Below, one piece after another: positions 14,988 through 64,000 of a stretch of DNA of 64,000 nt; within the stretch, counting starts at the first letter, position 1; each line of letters starts with the position of its first letter. The notes beneath the pieces were generated by a model. That model did no database searches, was not told the origin of the DNA, and was given only the letters and a program-made list of their open reading frames with translations. Source of the DNA: Larimichthys crocea (Eukaryota; Chordata; Actinopteri; Sciaenidae); assembly GCF_000972845.2 (NCBI RefSeq), contig NC_040028.1, positions 13,328,871 through 13,392,870 of the forward strand, in the 5' to 3' direction. The position numbers and the translations under genes are program-made.

Positions 14988-16307
14988 CGTGTGTGTCAGT
15001 GTGTGCTTTCAAATGACAGTATATTAACCCTTTTAAAATGATGTCTGTCGGCCCCGAAATTGACTCATTTACTGGAGCTACTGTATATCAGGTCACCCTC
15101 AGGCTGCCAATGTGGATTAAGAATACCATAATACACGCTTTAATGGAGGGAGTGTTCGGTTGCTGACGGCGGGGCTATTTTGTTAATTACCATATGGTTA
15201 TTTCATGGTGGCTTTAGCAGCTAATACTCTACATATTCACACGTAAAGGCGTCATCTCACCACAACATGCATCACCTTGACCGAGTCCAGTATATCATGC
15301 GAGTCACGCTACGTGTGCAGAAACAAACAAGCGGGATATGTCTTTTATGTTCGTATCTTGGAGATGACAGCAGCAGTGGATCTCCGAGGCTGTAAAAGTC
15401 ATAGTAAAAATCCCCCGTTTCCCTAAAGTCACATACCTCCTGTGTTATTAGACCCCTTTCTTTTGTCTACTGCCGACTGCAGACTTGAGCTGTGAGGCAG
15501 CCGTCGCAGCTTTTAGCTGCTGCCCTGTCTGGCTCAACAGGCTCCTTCTAGTAAATATGGATCCACCTTGAGCAGCATTTCCCTTGACACTCCCTGTCAA
15601 CAGATATAATGAGACCATAACTATTCGTTCTACTTTCTCATTTCAATCCTAGACAAGAGGCCAGAGAGAGCGAAGGAGACAGGAACACCTTATCAGTTCT
15701 GTTGGGCTGCTCACTTCGGTTTTTGTTTTATTTTTTGCAAAGTCCTGCCCTCGCTCATCTCCCTCAACCTTTCCAACAGATCTCATAGACAAATGTGTGT
15801 AATGCATACCTGCGTGCACGCATGTTTGGTGTTTTAGGATCTTTTGCATTGCTAGGATTTTAATTTTTCTTATTTTGCGCCTTCAATAAAGTCGTTGGCT
15901 GTTGTTCTGTTTGTGTTGTATTTTTTTTTATGTGACTGTATTAGATACATATTACAAATCATTATTTAACTTGTGTTGTCTCAAGGCCATATGGCGTTGA
16001 TTTGCACTGTCACAGACATGAAACATTGACAGCCTTTTTCTCTTTGTGCCATATGGCATGCGTGGGCGTGCGTTTGTGTATCGCTGGTGGTGTCGGCGGC
16101 GGCGTGTGACCATTGATAGTCACTCCTCATCACCCGCCTGTGTGTATCTGGGAGTGGTTGTGTGTTTGCGCACGCATGCACGCACACAGTTTGTTTGGTA
16201 TGTGTGTACAGGATTGTGGGTTTTTTTCTTTCTTTCCTTTTCAGAAGAGTGCCTGTGGTGACCAGATCATGTTGTGTGTTTGTGTGTGTGTGTTCTGCAC
16301 AGGAGGA

Positions 16308-60190
<43,883 letters not shown>

Positions 60191-63100
60191 GTAAGTCGGC
60201 GTGTATGGAGAATATGTCTCGCTCTTTACAAAATGTGACGTGAATCCTTGGTAAATAACAAAGCAGCTATATAGCGTTATAGCCAGTCTTTGGCTCATAT
60301 TCCGACCCACAACTTTACTGTTTGGGTTCATTCCTATAGAGTTGTTATCAGCCACAGCAGAATCTAAAGATCCAGATATTTCCCCCAGGAATGGGTGAAG
60401 AAAATAACAGTTTAACACAGACATACCTCAAAATTAATGATTATGTTTCCCCACTGTTGGATGTTTAAGTATGCAACTGTCTGCTAACAAGTTCACCATG
60501 GTATTTTGAGTGTGCCTGAACCATGAAACTACTTTGTTTTCAGATGAAAACCAACATATATGATCGATTCAGGGCCAGATATTTAGTGCAAAGCATTTGA
60601 ATTATACAAATATGCACAGCTACATAGCAATTGGAATATTTTAGGAAGCAGGTGACATATGGTGGCAGTCTTCATCACCAACCCCCCCCCACTCGTGGCT
60701 GTTGAGCTGCTCAGAGGGGCAGAGGTAACACTATGACGCAGGTACCACACGGAAAACTTTTACAAGCGGCTGTGAATTTGCTTCGAGTGACTGTCAAGGC
60801 CTTCCAGCCGACTCTCTGTGTTTCCACTGCGGACCACGGAGAGCCTGACAGCAGATGCTCAACGGATGATAAGTTCACCTGCTGGATCACTGGCACATTG
60901 AACAGCCCCGTCAGTCTGTCACCCTGATCGGCATTACCTCCCACGTCACATACTACGTAGCCATGGCGCCACACCTTCTAATAATGATTGCCTTCTGGAG
61001 TCCTCTGCTATACTTTAGTTAAATTTGGTGGGAAAGAGGGAGATAGCAGAATATGGGGGTTAGGGTTTAATAAAAGTTATTCATATGCTCTTTTTATTAA
61101 TTTTCTGTGGGCCTGTGTCCACCCACATCAGATCCTATCCTATTTATTGTGAGGTTACAGCAGAACAGGAACATGCTGAATTATTTACCTGACAAACCTG
61201 GGGGCGTTTTGTGAAAGACTGGTTACTGTATCATGTTTGGTTTTGTTGCTCCTAATCTCTTTGAATGAAGTTTGAGATTAGTGAGTGAATTAAGATAATC
61301 CGACTAAAACAGCTACACAGACTGCTCACTGAGGTCTGTGCTAAGATTATGATTGTCGTAGTAACTGACTCAAAGAGGCTTTTTTCTTAAGCTGCCGCTG
61401 CTGTCGCTGCTGCTTATGGTGCTGTATGTGCAAAGAAATGTAACCGCGTTTCCACGAGATTCATGTGCGGAGAGATTTAGCTCCGTCTCCGTCTGAAAAC
61501 AACAGCCTCCTGACAGTCTGCTTGTCGGTCTCCTCCTCACTGTATTGGGCTGCGTGTTGTCTAAGCTCAACAAACGGGGTATAAATCCATGTTGTTTAGG
61601 ATCTGGGTGGAGCGCTACAGAACTAAGCAAGCCAAGACATTTGGCTCCCAGGTGGCTGAGTCAGCTGTTTGAGCTCGGCTCCAGCCCCCCCTTGAATCTA
61701 ACATGGTCTCGGGTTACGGTTCAGTGGTCCCCCAAAGGAAAACAATACAGCTGGAGCATGAACACAACACTCTGTAGCATTTGTGTATCGTCGGGGAGAT
61801 TGTCTTCAGTGTTTAAGCGTTTGTTCAAGTTGCTCAACACAATTTCTCTCTGCACAAACTTCAAGCACACAGTGGAAACCGCTAAAAATACTTTCTTCTC
61901 TCCTCTCATTCAAGTTTCTAAAGGTTGTACAGACATGTGTTGCCTAGTCAGCGTAAGCAATTTTAATGCAAGCTTCATTTTTTTCCCCCCCTTTCATCCA
62001 TTAGATCCTACTGTGGCTAATTGGTAGTGCAGGCCACAGGATGTGGGGCAATTAGAAAAGGTCAGCAATGATGCATCACCTCTGGTTAATTACAGCTGAT
62101 GAGAACGATCCACGCAAAGAGCTTTCAGCTGGATGACAGGGGCATCCCACATCAGAGCTTTAAGTGGCGCGGACAGAAATCATTCACTCACCCGGCAGCT
62201 TATTTCTACTTAAAAAGCACCCGTCTTTATGCATGCATTAAGTAAAACGCTTCTGAAAAGTAGCATCGGTGCTGTCGAAAGCAAGCGAGGAAGCCGGCCA
62301 GGTGTCGGGCTTGAGAAGCTTTCAGGGATTCCCATTGTGTCAGCGGCTCCTTCTCGACTCCGCTGGGAGGTCCAGGTGTCACCTGTGCTTCATTAGAACA
62401 CCGGCTCCGAGTCAGAGGTCATGTTGTGGAGACGCACAAAAGCGACCCCCGCCGACTCCCTTACCTGCCTCACCCTCCAGCAGCTGTTGGGATTATTGCT
62501 CTGTCGTCACATGTTTGTTGCCTTGTGGCAGAAATGACATCACTCCCCTTTTCTTGGCTTCGCTTTGGCGAACTTGAGTACATTCTTTAACCACGACTTC
62601 ATTGTGTGTTTGCACTCATTGATTTAACGATACGCACTAATCTTTAGTGCCCATCTGTTGCTAGAAAGGACAACTCCCCTTGTTTTTGTTTGGTTAAGCA
62701 ATGAACTTAGACAGACTCATCATATCCTCTTGCAGAGAAAATAGTATTTGTGCCAGTTCTTTGTCATCGTCTTCCTCTGGTACTATTACACAACTGCACT
62801 TCACTGCATTGATGCTGGAGCTTGTGTTGTGTTTGTTTCTGTAATTGTATTCATCTTGGGTTCTGTCATTTATTACATGTCAGAAACAACTCGTTCTGAG
62901 GAGGTGTGGAGATTTTTAGTTGAAGCCAGTTTACCCGCAGTGTTGGATCTGATGGCCCTTTTAGAACACGACAAACTCAATTACATTTGGAGTCAGCTGC
63001 ACCTTAACAAAACTCTTTAAGATTAAAACCTGCTTTTATACCTCTAAACCGAGCAGATCTATATAGAAAATATGGAATCTAGATAACTTACTTCAATACT

Positions 63101-64000
63101 CTCCTGTTATTGTATCGTTATTTCTTCTCCAGTCCTTAGGGTTAGGCAAGACTAAACATTGTTTGATCCGATAAAATGTCAAAAACATATATATGAAATA
63201 CTCCATCTACTTAACTGTTTGTCAGACTAACACTAGATCAACTTTTATTCAGTTTACATAAAGATTTAGAAAGAAGCATCAACACACAACAGAGCCAGCC
63301 ACCAAGTGTTGGCGTCGATTTGCTGTTTGTTTTGTTTGAGAGCGAAGAACGGGGTCAAGACCTTTTTGATCAAATGAAAAACGAGAAAACTAAATTTGAT
63401 CCAAAAATAAATCCATTTATAGCCGTAAGCTGCAATGTACCAACTTCCACTGCACGGGGGAAGAAAATTAGAAACACCCACTAACCTCAAAAAGCACACG
63501 CACCGAGCTGCTTGTCTGAGGTTTAGTCGATTGCAGCATTGACAAGTTTCCAGTTCAACTCCCAGAAATTGAAAGGTTAATAAATGGGGCCGTTTTTGAA
63601 TGATCAGCAGTAAATGCCTACCCAGTTACCGCACCTCACACAGTCGATCACATGCTGACTTGTGGTTTAAGAGACAAAGATTGTCAAAGAAGACATTTTG
63701 GGAATCAACCAACCAAAGATCAGTTTAATCCGTGTCGTAGTAGAGATAGAAAGCAGTTTTTCGGTGACTAGCGTTGAAACAGGTTACACAACAACTTGTT
63801 AATGAGATCTTTAAACTATCCATGTGCTACATTGGAACAAAAGGTTACCAGCTGTCCGAGTGTTTAGTGTCACATAGACCTAGTGGGTTTATTCATTATT
63901 CATTTTTTTTGCACATACAGCGTGTTGTACATGTGTTGGTGGACGTATACAGGTCTGTAAGCTTAGTCTTGTGCTGGTTTATAGCTACAGTTTTTGATTG
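60191..64000. other. pkp4 intron after coding exon 10, running off the window
   Basis: No frame here encodes the expected next armadillo sequence (VLWNLSS and onward), so the intron is at least 3.8 kb. Bases 61980-62260 are a unique, TTAATTA/GATGAGAAC-containing block that could be conserved non-coding DNA. The remainder shows no gene or defined repeat. Confidence 0.75.

Larger units (their letters stand above)
1..16302. other. Upstream region / 5'UTR intron of pkp4, no coding gene recognised
   Basis: No open reading frame on either strand shows a recognisable domain or an exon-like conservation pattern. The stretch holds a dispersed repeat copy (474-690), a tRNA-derived SINE (958-1240), a CAG-rich tract (13781-13818) and a 74-bp (GT)n (14912-14985). 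There is no evident CpG island or core promoter, so the pkp4 promoter and non-coding first exon are probably upstream of base 1, or present but unrecognisable. Bases 7812-8850 contain short AT-rich motifs resembling degenerate fish repeats, but I cannot assign them. Confidence 0.6.

Noticed and set aside
16113..16307. In-frame N-terminal extension of pkp4 from an upstream ATG
   Set aside because: The extension translates TG repeats into CVCVCV and ends at the conserved MPAPEQ start of PKP4. It includes splice-acceptor sequence, so it is intron or UTR.
61545..62027. 160-codon frame in the last intron
   Set aside because: It shows no domain similarity and no match to the expected next armadillo exon.

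Overview
The window is vertebrate nuclear DNA, most likely from a ray-finned fish. The reasons are large AT-rich introns with GT-AG boundaries, abundant (CA)n/(GT)n tracts, a tRNA-derived SINE with the 3' tail often seen in teleosts, a decayed Tc1-like transposon and a small hAT-like transposon. The percomorph-like feel of the repeats is an inference. No bacterial features, CRISPR arrays or operons are present.

One gene explains all the coding sequence I can support. It is the 5' (N-terminal) half of plakophilin 4 (pkp4, p0071), a p120/delta-catenin family armadillo protein, on the + strand. Ten coding exons were reconstructed from conserved protein sequence and splice sites: 16308-16436, 34066-34178, 39853-39887, 44388-44519, 44860-45053, 45583-46171, 54067-54237, 57448-57658, 58666-58798 and 59977-60190. 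Phases agree at every junction, giving 640 complete codons plus one base with no stop. The window covers the N-terminal coiled coil, the long Ser/Thr/Pro/Arg-rich head and the first two to three armadillo repeats. The rest of the armadillo domain and the C-terminus lie beyond base 64000.

Layout: 1-16302 is upstream DNA or the 5'UTR intron. It carries a SINE, one copy of a dispersed repeat, a long (GT)n and no recognised gene. Bases 16437-34065 are a 17.6 kb intron with two more copies of that repeat and a dead Tc1-like element. Bases 34179-44387 hold two mid-size introns around a 35-nt exon. Bases 44388-46171 are a tight cluster of three exons encoding most of the head. Bases 46172-54066 are a 7.9 kb intron. 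Bases 54238-57447 hold the hAT-like insertion and a candidate 9-nt in-frame microexon. Bases 57448-60190 carry the exons leading into the armadillo domain, and 60191-64000 are intron.

The points most worth checking are the candidate 9-nt microexon at 55809-55817 (would insert Asp-Arg-Lys), a tandem in-frame splice donor at 44514/44520, two possible acceptors for the start-codon exon, and several intronic blocks that look like conserved non-coding elements. I found no wholly new system. The value here is in splicing regulation and transposon remains within a known gene.
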